Source: an uncultured Clostridia bacterium
GTDB lineage: Bacteria > Bacillota > Clostridia > Oscillospirales > Ruminococcaceae
NCBI GenBank assembly: GCA_937893735.1
Contig: CALBGD010000375.1
Location: 1 to 7,187 of the forward strand
Length of the DNA stretch: 7,187 nt
Reading direction: 5' to 3'
A program made the position numbers and the translations under genes. Position 1 is the stretch's first letter. Every line of letters begins with the position of its first letter. This document shows, piece after piece, positions 1 through 6,630 of this stretch. The notes under the pieces were generated by a model. It ran no database searches. It saw only the letters and a list, made by a program, of their open reading frames with translations, and was not told the origin of the DNA.

Positions 1-1
1 G

Positions 2-1693
2 GTGCAGTGCATGATGTCCTACAACGAGTATCAGAAGCGCTACAAGGACGTTATGTTTGAGGGTGCAACGGGCATTTCGGAGTATTTGGGAAGCATAATG
101 GACGGCTTGCGTGACAAAGGCGTTCCTTATCACAAGATGAACGGCTTGCAGGATTATCTTGCAGGCAAAGTGGACGAATCTCAGCTGCTGTGGAATATCA
201 GCGTTGAAAACGTTTATGCCGATACTGCCGACGTACTTGACCATGCCAGCGAATACAACATCTGCTACACTCTGGAAACCACCGATGTAAGCGTTGTCCG
301 CATAAGCGTGGAAATTTCCAAGGATTACATAGATGAGAAGATGACGGATATGCTGCTGGTATTTGCAGTAACGTTCATCGTTGCGCTTATCATGATATAC
401 GAGCTGCTGAAGCTGCCGGATATACTTTTCTCCCGGCTTTCGAGAAGCTACCGAAGCTCTCAGGAGCAGCAGTCGCGGTCCGTGGCTGCGGTGGTGCGGC
501 TGGGTGCGTTTATCGCGTATACCGGTATGTATGTCGGTATACCATTCTCCAGCGTACTCATAAATCAATGGAACAAGTCGTTGTTTGGGCTGCCGGTGAC
601 GTTCCTGTCGTCTATCCCGATGACGGCGGAGCTGCTTGCTACCATGCTTTGCTCCCTGTTCCTGCTTCCGGTGTACCGGCGCATGAATCTGAAGCTGGTG
701 TTTTCTGCTTCCGCAGGGATATCCGTGCTTGCCAATGCGCTTTGCTTCCTTGCAAATTCTCCGGAGCAGCTGATAATCCTGAGGTTCGTTTCCGGTATCG
801 GATTTGCCGGGATAAAGTACTCCCTCAATACCATAGTTTCTGAAAGCGCTCTTGAGGAAAGCAACACGACTAATAATCTTGCAGCCCTCAACGCCGGTCT
901 GCTGGGCGGAATCACCTGCGGTGGTACGCTGGGTGCAGTTGTTGCCTCTTCAATAAGCGTAAATATGTCGTATCTTATCGCGGCGACGTTTATACTGGCT
1001 TTCATCGTGATAATTGTTGCTTTTGCGCCGTGGAAGCTTATCGCCGTGAAAATGGCAGAGGAAAAACAAAAGGTCACCACAGAAAAGAAAAAGACAGCCT
1101 TTGCCTCTATTTTCGACCCGAGTATACTGCGGTATATGTTGCTGGTCGCTCTGCCAATGAACTTTGGACTGATGTTTGTGGTGGCATTCTTCCCGAGCTT
1201 TGTGACATCACTGGGTCTGCCGGAGGTCACGACATCTTACGGATATCTGATAAACGGTCTGGTCGGAATATATTTAGGACCGCTGCTTCTCAGCCGCCTC
1301 TCCAAAAAGATGGGCAAGAGCGCCTGTGTGGTTCTGTCGCTGCTGATTGGCGCAGTATCGGTGTTCGTGCTGAATATAAGCGCTCCGCTGGTCATTTCGC
1401 TTGTCAGCGTGGCTCTGCTGGGTCTGTTTGATGGATTCGGCACACCTGCCACCAGCGATTATTACGTTGGAATGCCCGTGGTCAAGGAGCTTGGCGTAAG
1501 TCAGGGGCTGTCCATTCTCAGCGTTGTGGGAAGCGTTGTGCAGACCTTCTCCCCGATGCTGTATTCGGTAATTCTGGCAGGCGGACTTGTCGGTATCAAT
1601 GCGCTGGGAATAGTCTTTGCCGTCTGCGCAGCGCTGTTCTTGGTTACCATAAGGGTAGGAAACAGAAAGGAGAAGCTGCATGAGCACTCTTGA
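2..1693 (+). CDS. MFS-type transporter with an extra N-terminal non-membrane domain (5' end cut by window edge)
   Basis: The visible 563 residues fall into two parts. Residues 1 to about 115 are soluble and mostly polar, followed by a hydrophobic segment at about 116-136. From about 163 to 550 there are roughly twelve hydrophobic segments in two groups of six, separated by a charged loop at about 346-370 (rich in K and E), which is the classic major facilitator layout. The frame is open to the left edge, so the GTG at position 2 is probably internal; a further membrane segment upstream would place the soluble part outside the cell, as in Cache-like sensor domains, but that part is not visible. 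Substrate cannot be read from the sequence. The stop overlaps the next gene by 14 nt, which suggests translational coupling. An efflux or sensing role linked to the downstream toxin-like gene is inference from position only. Confidence 0.85.
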   Translation: MQCMMSYNEYQKRYKDVMFEGATGISEYLGSIMDGLRDKGVPYHKMNGLQDYLAGKVDESQLLWNISVENVYADTADVLDHASEYNICYTLETTDVSVVRISVEISKDYIDEKMTDMLLVFAVTFIVALIMIYELLKLPDILFSRLSRSYRSSQEQQSRSVAAVVRLGAFIAYTGMYVGIPFSSVLINQWNKSLFGLPVTFLSSIPMTAELLATMLCSLFLLPVYRRMNLKLVFSASAGISVLANALCFLANSPEQLIILRFVSGIGFAGIKYSLNTIVSESALEESNTTNNLAALNAGLLGGITCGGTLGAVVASSISVNMSYLIAATFILAFIVIIVAFAPWKLIAVKMAEEKQKVTTEKKKTAFASIFDPSILRYMLLVALPMNFGLMFVVAFFPSFVTSLGLPEVTTSYGYLINGLVGIYLGPLLLSRLSKKMGKSACVVLSLLIGAVSVFVLNISAPLVISLVSVALLGLFDGFGTPATSDYYVGMPVVKELGVSQGLSILSVVGSVVQTFSPMLYSVILAGGLVGINALGIVFAVCAALFLVTIRVGNRKEKLHEHS

Positions 1694-2126
1694 TATTATT
1701 AAACGCTTTGCAGTTGGACTTCAGGCGAATGAAATTACCGTTCGTCTGAGCGAGGACGAGCCGCCTGCGCTGATAGTACAGCCGGATGCACTGGGTCCCT
1801 ATGAAAACGGTCGCATCATCATGGAAATAAGCGGTATCGCCGGTGAGGAGGACGGCTGGCTGTGCTTTGAGTTACTGACCTCGGTGGCAAAGAATATCCC
1901 ACGGGAAAAGTTCGGCGGTCTGCTTGTTAAGCTGAACGACCTGAACAAGCGGGAAATGCCCGGCTGCTATGGGTTGCTTGACGAAAGCGGGATACTGTTC
2001 CACAGGTACACTCTGTTTGTGCCGGAGAACGCAGCACTACCGGAGGAGTACCTCGCAGAGGCGATGGGGCAGGTGCTTGGCAGGATAGATCTGGATTTCA
2101 TGGAGCTGTTTCTGGCTCTTGGATAA
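1680..2126 (+). CDS. Acidic YbjN-like / secretion-chaperone-like small protein
   Basis: This is a 148-residue cytoplasmic protein with no signal peptide or membrane segment. It is strongly acidic: I count 24 D/E against 12 K/R. The C-terminal half (about residues 75-148) has the order expected of the YbjN family: a 'LNDLNKREMPGCYGLLDESG' segment, a strand-like 'ILFHRYTLFVP', then a final helix region with PEEYLAEAM and LDFMEL. YbjN proteins share the fold of type III secretion chaperones and are regulators or folding helpers; the match here is by pattern only. The start is ATG at 1680, preceded by AAAGGAG at 1666-1672 with 7 nt spacing, and it lies inside the end of the transporter gene. It ends 46 nt before the ADP-ribosyltransferase toxin-like gene, so a chaperone or loading factor for that protein is an attractive inference. 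It could equally be an unrelated regulatory protein. Confidence 0.8.
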   Translation: MSTLDIIKRFAVGLQANEITVRLSEDEPPALIVQPDALGPYENGRIIMEISGIAGEEDGWLCFELLTSVAKNIPREKFGGLLVKLNDLNKREMPGCYGLLDESGILFHRYTLFVPENAALPEEYLAEAMGQVLGRIDLDFMELFLALG

Positions 2127-2172
2127 ATTTTTCCGATATTGATAACACCGATCAAAGAAAGGATAATGTGCT

Positions 2173-4635
2173 ATGTATGAGTACGCAAAGAAACTCCGAA
2201 CACCTTTGGCGGCAGCGAGCAAAAAGCGGTCTGTGCCCACCTCGGTACAGACCAGCATTAACTCGATAAACAACGTTGACGTTCATTCCGGTACTAAGCT
2301 GAGCCTTGAGGACGGTCTGAAAAGCCGCATCGAGAAGTCGGTAGGCTACAAGCTGGACGGAGTGGAAATGCGCGAGTCCCATGACGCTTTAGACATGGAC
2401 GCGAAGGCTTTCGCAAAGGGCAATGTGGTGCATTTTGCTCCCGGTCATTTCCGACCGGATACTGAGGAAGGCCGAAATCTTATCACGCATGAGCTTTCAC
2501 ACGTTGCACAGCAGGCAAGGGGCGGAGTACATGCGGATATTGCCGGCGTGAACGTCAACACCAGCGAAGCGCTGGAAAGTCAGGCGGACAGCACGCGCCT
2601 TGATTTCTCCGCGCCTGCCGATACCTCTGCGCTGCCGTCTCTGCCCTCGATGGACGCGCAGGTGGCTCCCGTACAGGGTGCTTTCGGCAGAATAAAGAAA
2701 TTCTTCAGCAACATGAAAAAGTCATTTGGTTTTGGAAAAAAGGCAAAGGCATTCGATGATGTCACATCAAGCATAAACAGCGAGCATCAGGCGGAAACCG
2801 ATGAAATGATGAAGGCCATGCAGTCTCAAGGATTCTCCCCTGAGGAGATCGAAGCGCAGCTGCTGTTCCAGAGACTGAACAAGAATGAGGAGCGCGGAAG
2901 TCGTTTCCAGGAAGCACAGGGCGCCCTGACCGAATATGGAATGAACGCCAACCTGGACAGTGGCTCACAGATGGATAATATTTTCGCTCGTGTCGGCAGA
3001 GGAAAACTGACCCAAGGTTCTGTAAAGGCGGCAGGCGATATGCAGAACCATGTGCTTTATAATGTCCTTACCGGAAGAGAGGAAGAGGACAGAGCCAACG
3101 CGCTTACGACGCAGATAGGGCAGAAATACGCCGATAAGAATAAGGCTCGTGAAAATCTGGAACATATGTCATGTGACGGGCGCTCAGCGGAGGGCGACAG
3201 ATACCTGAACGCACGTTTCGGAAAGGACAGCCATGGTGCGCTGACAGAATCTCATAAGTTCAGGCTGTTCCTGCGTCAGTCATACGGCAAGACAGACGCG
3301 GAAAAAGACGAGATGTATGATATGTTCACAAATTCCAACAGAAATGGCGAATATCTGGACTTCATAAAGCAGCTTACCGATAAATCCATGGCAATGGATA
3401 TGGATTGGTTCAATACTCCGGACGACCATGATATGGTCGAAAAATCTAATGGCATAAATGATGCCACTACTGATATTATGGCGCTGTCCGATGTAATAAA
3501 GGATAATGCTCAGGCTCTGGGATATAGCGACAGATTTATCAGTGAGGATTTTGGTTCAAGGCGTCAGTACCTTATGGCAACAAAGACAAATATCAGAGCG
3601 CGCCAGAGAGAGCTGACAGGAGAGGCTGCACCCGGGTCTGCATCGCAAAGTCCATCTGCGAAAACCGCTTTTGGCGAGACAGGTAAAAATCAGGGCTTTG
3701 AGGATTTCAAGAGCAGATACATTGCTGCCAATCGTCTTGCTAACCGTCCCGACAAACAAACTGTAGCAAAAACCTATAATCCCATTGCGACTCAACAGGC
3801 GGCGGCAGCTACTAACGAGCAGAATCAGGCGGCGATCGACTACATAAGAGATTCCAGAGATATAAACAACTATATGCGTACAGGAAAGGCGGCTACGGGA
3901 AAAGAAGCTCAGCTCGAAACTATGAAGCAGAACCTTGAGGGACGCATGAGCAGCCTGTCCGAGGATCAGATGTCCTACCGTTCTATTTCGGACGTCGGAC
4001 TTCTGCCCATCATTGAGCAGCTGGGACTGACTGATGTGATCAAGCCAAATGGAATGATCGACCACATGAAGCTGATGAGCCATAAGGATCAGTTAAAGGG
4101 TACTGTTTTCAAGGATAATGCGTTTGTCAGCACTACCTCTTCACCTGAGTTTGCCGAGAAATGGGGGGCAAATCTGGCAAGAAGAGATAAGGGCGTATTC
4201 AATGACCGAGCATTACAGCGTCATAAGTTTACCGACGAGGATATGGCTCTTCCGAATATTCAGAGCGATATTGACCTTTATAATAATAAGTCTCTTTCTG
4301 TCGGCGCCCATAATCAAACGTCAAACTTCCTTGCGGACAGGGTGCTTAAAGGCGATGAAAAGGTCAATGAGTCGGATATCGGTACTCATATGATGGAGAT
4401 ACTGATGCCAAAGGGTGCAAAAGCATCGTATATTGACGGTGCTCAGCCACAGATGAATGGTAATAAGCTCGGCGACCATACTATCGATTCACAGCAGTTT
4501 GAGGTACTTTTGAATCACGGATCTCACTTCAAGATCGCAGATATTGTTCATAAGCTCGATAAAGATGGAAAAGCTATTCCTAATCAGTTCCGTATAATGC
4601 TTGAGCTTCTTAAGGAAGAGGAAGAGGAGAAATAA
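2173..4635 (+). CDS. DUF4157 (eCIS_core) metallopeptidase-like domain fused to an ADP-ribosyltransferase toxin domain
   Basis: An 820-residue protein without signal peptide or membrane segment. Residues about 42-139 form a DUF4157/eCIS_core domain: HELSH at 106-110 (HExxH zinc site) and ESQAD at 135-139, matching the gluzincin ExxxD third-ligand motif. A Pro/Ala linker (about 147-170) and a basic, Phe-rich segment (171-194) follow. Residues about 195-540 are polar, probably helical, and unrecognised. Residues about 550-812 carry all marks of an R-S-E class ADP-ribosyltransferase: a Y-x(n)-INNYMRTG lead-in (557-571), YRS with R603, FVSTTSS with S653-T655, and QFE at 775-777 followed by EVLLNHGSHFKI. 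Enzymes of this class move ADP-ribose from NAD to a target protein. DUF4157 is known at the N-terminus of contractile injection system cargo, so delivery by such a machine, not by Sec, is inferred. The start is ATG 2173 with AAAGGA at 2158-2163 and 9 nt spacing. The protein ends in an acidic run. Target and delivery route are unknown. Confidence 0.92.
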   Translation: MYEYAKKLRTPLAAASKKRSVPTSVQTSINSINNVDVHSGTKLSLEDGLKSRIEKSVGYKLDGVEMRESHDALDMDAKAFAKGNVVHFAPGHFRPDTEEGRNLITHELSHVAQQARGGVHADIAGVNVNTSEALESQADSTRLDFSAPADTSALPSLPSMDAQVAPVQGAFGRIKKFFSNMKKSFGFGKKAKAFDDVTSSINSEHQAETDEMMKAMQSQGFSPEEIEAQLLFQRLNKNEERGSRFQEAQGALTEYGMNANLDSGSQMDNIFARVGRGKLTQGSVKAAGDMQNHVLYNVLTGREEEDRANALTTQIGQKYADKNKARENLEHMSCDGRSAEGDRYLNARFGKDSHGALTESHKFRLFLRQSYGKTDAEKDEMYDMFTNSNRNGEYLDFIKQLTDKSMAMDMDWFNTPDDHDMVEKSNGINDATTDIMALSDVIKDNAQALGYSDRFISEDFGSRRQYLMATKTNIRARQRELTGEAAPGSASQSPSAKTAFGETGKNQGFEDFKSRYIAANRLANRPDKQTVAKTYNPIATQQAAAATNEQNQAAIDYIRDSRDINNYMRTGKAATGKEAQLETMKQNLEGRMSSLSEDQMSYRSISDVGLLPIIEQLGLTDVIKPNGMIDHMKLMSHKDQLKGTVFKDNAFVSTTSSPEFAEKWGANLARRDKGVFNDRALQRHKFTDEDMALPNIQSDIDLYNNKSLSVGAHNQTSNFLADRVLKGDEKVNESDIGTHMMEILMPKGAKASYIDGAQPQMNGNKLGDHTIDSQQFEVLLNHGSHFKIADIVHKLDKDGKAIPNQFRIMLELLKEEEEEK

Positions 4636-4647
4636 GGGGGTATCAAC

Positions 4648-4854
4648 ATGGATCACGAACGTTTTATTGAAAGTGGAGAAGGCATTACGGTTTGCAAAAA
4701 CGAGAATATGATTTGCGCAAACTGCAGGTATTCGACGGGTCAGGCGGCAGAATGTGAAAAGTATCGTACAAAGCCTTTTTCGGTAATTGACGGTGGAAAG
4801 GATTGTCCGAAATTTTCGCCTAGGTGTGACAACGGTTCGGATAAATTTTCATGA
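4648..4854 (+). CDS. Small six-cysteine, probably zinc-binding protein
   Basis: A 68-residue protein starting at ATG 4648, only 12 nt after the toxin-like gene and behind AAGGGGG at 4634-4640 (7 nt spacing), so it is very probably translated from the same mRNA. It has six cysteines at residues 16, 23, 26, 36, 53 and 60, with spacing C-x6-C-x2-C-x9-C-x16-C-x6-C; the 'ICANCRYSTGQAAECEKY' stretch resembles the knuckle of a zinc-ribbon-like protein and 'GGKDCPKF' follows. There is no signal peptide, so the cysteines more likely bind metal than form disulfides. I do not recognise the family with certainty. Its position directly after an ADP-ribosyltransferase would suit an accessory or immunity protein, but nothing in the sequence shows that. 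It is real rather than a chance ORF because of the spacing, the ribosome binding site and the motif-like cysteines. Confidence 0.8.
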   Translation: MDHERFIESGEGITVCKNENMICANCRYSTGQAAECEKYRTKPFSVIDGGKDCPKFSPRCDNGSDKFS

Positions 4855-4984
4855 CAGTTCAATGCAGACCATGCCATATGAAACCAAGACGCAAAGCGTT
4901 ATGAGGTTCGATGGGTGCTTGGCGGCAGAACAGTAAGTTTTGCTGTCAAGCATGATGTTTGTCCTGACAGATGTATTCCTGATC
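4855..4984 (+). other. Leader region before the LytTR regulator gene
   Basis: About 130 nt between the six-cysteine gene and the ribosome binding site of the regulator. I see no convincing terminator hairpin with a T-run and no clear promoter with good -35 and -10 boxes, so read-through from the toxin run cannot be excluded. Two short similar stretches, around 4833-4842 and 4905-4911 (both containing GGTTCG followed by AT), were noted, but they do not have the roughly two-helical-turn spacing typical of LytTR sites. Confidence 0.4.
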
Positions 4985-4991
4985 GGAGGAG
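4985..4991 (+). promoter_or_regulatory. Ribosome binding site that fixes a TTG start
   Basis: GGAGGAG at 4985-4991 lies 8 nt before an in-frame TTG at 5000. It is an almost ideal Shine-Dalgarno sequence and no other start in this frame is correctly spaced from it: the next ATG (5012) is 20 nt away, and the upstream ATG and TTG codons lie before it. It therefore decides the start of the LytTR regulator gene. Confidence 0.8.
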
Positions 4992-4999
4992 TGATAATT

Positions 5000-5806
5000 T
5001 TGACCAAAAAGATGCTTGAGCAGGCAGTTGAGCTGACAAAGGAGTGCTGGACACGCTACTGGCAGCTTGATTTGGATTTTATGCTGGATCACTGCGCAGA
5101 GGACGTCACATGGGTGGGCGCAGTTAATAATGAGTTCATGCAGGGCAAGGATAATATGCGCGAGGAATTCACGCAGCTAAAAAAGGAACTCAAACCCTGT
5201 CATCTCCTCTGTCAGGAGTTTATCGTCATGAGTAATTCCATCAATTGCTGCAGCGTTATCGGCAGGTATCTTGTCACCACGGATGATAGCGTGGAATATT
5301 ATCTTCAGGCGCAGCAGCGCTGTACGTTAGTCTGGGTGAATGACGGCGAAGCATTAAAGATAAATCACATTCACGTTTCCAATCCCATAGGTGAAATGAA
5401 AATAACGAAAACCGAGATGTTCGTCAACACTATGGGGAAGATGGCAGGAGAATATATGAAGCACCATGTAAGTTCTCTCAATGACACATCGCGCATAGTT
5501 GGCACCGGTCTGGACGGGCATATATACCTTCTTAACCGTTCGGAGGTGCTGTACGCCTGCGCCTACAACAAGTACTGCGAGATACATACATTAAGCGGCA
5601 ATATCGACATGAAGATAAAGCTTTCGGATTTTCTTGAGCAGGCTGGCGATGACTTCTCTTCGGTGCACAGAAGCTATGTCATAAATACCATATACATCAA
5701 GGAGATAAAGCCCTGCGAGATCATTATGACGGATGGTTCTTCAGTACCGCTTCCCATAAGGCGATATGCCCAGATCAGGGATCAGCTGATCAACAAAATG
5801 CTGTGA
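5000..5806 (+). CDS. NTF2/SnoaL-like domain fused to LytTR DNA-binding domain (one-component transcription regulator)
   Basis: Read from TTG 5000 the protein has 268 residues and starts MTKKMLEQAVELTKECW. Residues about 5-128 look like an NTF2/SnoaL-type cone: a helical start, 'MLDHCAEDVTWVGAVNNEFMQGKD', and paired strands ending in 'LKINHIHVSNP'; such domains often bind small ligands. Residues about 171-264 are a LytTR domain: 'EVLYACAYNKYCEIHTLSG', then 'SSVHRSYVINTIYIKEI' with HRSY at 223-226, and a final 'DGSSVPLPIRRY'. LytTR domains bind direct repeats in promoters of virulence, bacteriocin and surface genes. There is no phospho-acceptor receiver domain, so activity is probably set by a ligand or by dimerisation at the NTF2-like part. 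Starting further upstream at 4940 would add a hydrophobic stretch that lies before the Shine-Dalgarno sequence, so I reject it. It follows the toxin run in the same direction and could control it. Targets are unknown. Confidence 0.87.
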   Translation: MTKKMLEQAVELTKECWTRYWQLDLDFMLDHCAEDVTWVGAVNNEFMQGKDNMREEFTQLKKELKPCHLLCQEFIVMSNSINCCSVIGRYLVTTDDSVEYYLQAQQRCTLVWVNDGEALKINHIHVSNPIGEMKITKTEMFVNTMGKMAGEYMKHHVSSLNDTSRIVGTGLDGHIYLLNRSEVLYACAYNKYCEIHTLSGNIDMKIKLSDFLEQAGDDFSSVHRSYVINTIYIKEIKPCEIIMTDGSSVPLPIRRYAQIRDQLINKML

Positions 5807-5871
5807 TTAATCAAGAATAACAATAACCCAATCGGATTCCCCTATCGTGAAATCCAACAGCACATAGAAAT

Positions 5872-5908
5872 ATCCCTCTGCTGACTTTTTAGCAGAGGGA
5901 TTTGTGTT
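5872..5908 (+). terminator. Rho-independent terminator after the LytTR regulator gene
   Basis: A perfect 11-bp inverted repeat, ATCCCTCTGCT at 5872-5882 and AGCAGAGGGAT at 5891-5901, encloses an 8-nt loop (GACTTTTT) and is followed by TTGTGTTT. It lies 65 nt after the stop codon. The T-tract is interrupted by G, so termination may be incomplete, but stem quality and position support the call. Confidence 0.75.
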
Positions 5909-6106
5909 TGCTGAAAGAAAAAATGTCATCATAATAGCTGCATAAGTTCCTTCCGTAAAGTTATGAAACATTGTTTTCAACACACCCTCTGTTCTTGAAC
6001 GGGGAGCACCATCAGCGGAAAAATTAGCCGTTTGGGTCAGTACATACTGTCAACTTTTGTAGCGAACAGAAGATTGTCATTTCGTTTGCTGCCGAACATA
6101 CGGTAA
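5909..6106. other. Gene-free stretch, possibly with remnant sequence
   Basis: No intact gene is visible between the terminator and the decayed XRE gene. A weak promoter-like pair, TTGCTG at 5908-5913 and CATAAT at 5930-5935 with 16 nt between, could have served the gene downstream; the -35 box matches the consensus poorly. The + frame of the XRE remnant is open from 5999 to the TAA at 6104, which may be leftover coding sequence or chance. I see no tRNA, repeat or attachment site here. Confidence 0.35.
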
Positions 6107-6583
6107 AGACGCTTTTGTATCCGTAATTTACGGGGAATGACCCAGAAGTGGCTTGGCATATCTTCCGGATTACCGGAAAAGACCGCAGATATTCGCATGG
6201 CTCAATACGAAAGCGGAACACGCGTACCGAAGGCAGAACAAACCGAAAAGATAGCCGAGGCTCTTAATGTGTCGCCTGCGGCGCTGAATGTGCCCGACAT
6301 AGAAAGCTACGTTGGAGTTATGCACACTTAGTTTGCACTTGAGGATCTGTATGGAATCAAGATTGACGAAGTGGACGGCGAACCTGTTATTCGTCTGAAC
6401 AAGAACAGCAAAGAGTACATGAAAATGTTCGAGATGTTCACAGCTTGGCAGCATGAAGCGGAGAAATGGCACAACGGTGAAATAACCAAAGAGGAATACG
6501 ACCAGTGGCGCTATCGTTATCCGCTTCCAAGGGCAGAGCAATTTCACAAAGAGCTAAGCCAAAAGCGCAAAACTGAAGAATAA
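6107..6583 (+). pseudogene. Decayed XRE-family helix-turn-helix protein with in-frame amber stop
   Basis: One reading frame gives a continuous protein-like sequence with a single internal stop, TAG at 6329-6331. Before it come 'IRNLRGMTQKWLG', 'TADIRMAQYESGTRVPK' and 'KIAEALNVSPAALNVPDI', a typical XRE helix-turn-helix in which the second is the recognition-helix region. After it the same frame continues 'FALEDLYGIKIDEVDGEPV', then 'AWQHEAEKWHNGEITKEEY' and 'DQWRYRYP', to TAA at 6581. In proteins of this type as I recall them, 'MHT' is followed by Leu, so TTG to TAG is a one-base explanation. The 5' end is also damaged: a TAA at 6104 lies just before the first coding-like codons, and no well-placed start with a ribosome binding site is seen. 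Shorter pieces (ATG 6137 to 6331 and ATG 6371 to 6583) could be called as separate small genes, but they are fragments of one gene. An intact relative would be a DNA-binding repressor, often linked to mobile elements. Confidence 0.8.
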
Positions 6584-6630
6584 CAAAAAAGGCATTACCG
6601 ACTGCATAAGTCGATAATGCCTAATTTATT
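6584..6630. terminator. Bidirectional terminator between the XRE remnant and guaA
   Basis: AGGCATTA at 6590-6597 pairs with TAATGCCT at 6615-6622, and CGAC at 6599-6602 pairs with GTCG at 6610-6613, with one C/A mismatch and a 7-nt loop. The left flank is AACAAAAAA, which reads as a T-run on the minus strand, and the right flank AATTTATTT is T-rich on the plus strand. The hairpin sits between two converging genes, so it can end transcription from guaA and from the XRE remnant. Confidence 0.75.

Noticed and set aside
565..1230. Minus-strand open frame of 221 codons inside the transporter gene
   Set aside because: It lies wholly opposite a clear MFS coding region, has no recognisable domain and reads as Ser/Ala/Arg-rich antisense translation.
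1274..1687. Minus-strand open frame of 137 codons at the end of the transporter gene
   Set aside because: It is antisense to membrane segments and rich in His, Gln and Asn, typical of shadow frames.
3556..4083. Minus-strand open frame of 175 codons inside the toxin-like gene
   Set aside because: It is antisense to the linker and the start of the ART domain, whose motifs are clear on the plus strand; no ribosome binding site or domain was seen.
4833..4911. Possible LytTR-binding direct repeat with shared GGTTCG..AT
   Set aside because: The two copies are about 72 nt apart and only partly match the usual LytTR site, which needs close repeats about two helical turns apart.
4940..4999. Longer N-terminus for the LytTR regulator, giving a hydrophobic leader
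   Set aside because: The only good Shine-Dalgarno sequence (4985-4991) lies inside this extension and fits the TTG at 5000. The hydrophobic stretch is translation of leader sequence.
6329..6331. Amber codon read through or recoded in the XRE gene
   Set aside because: No recoding signal or suppressor tRNA is visible, the neighbouring genes end in TGA or TAA, and the 5' end of the gene is also damaged, so simple decay is more likely.
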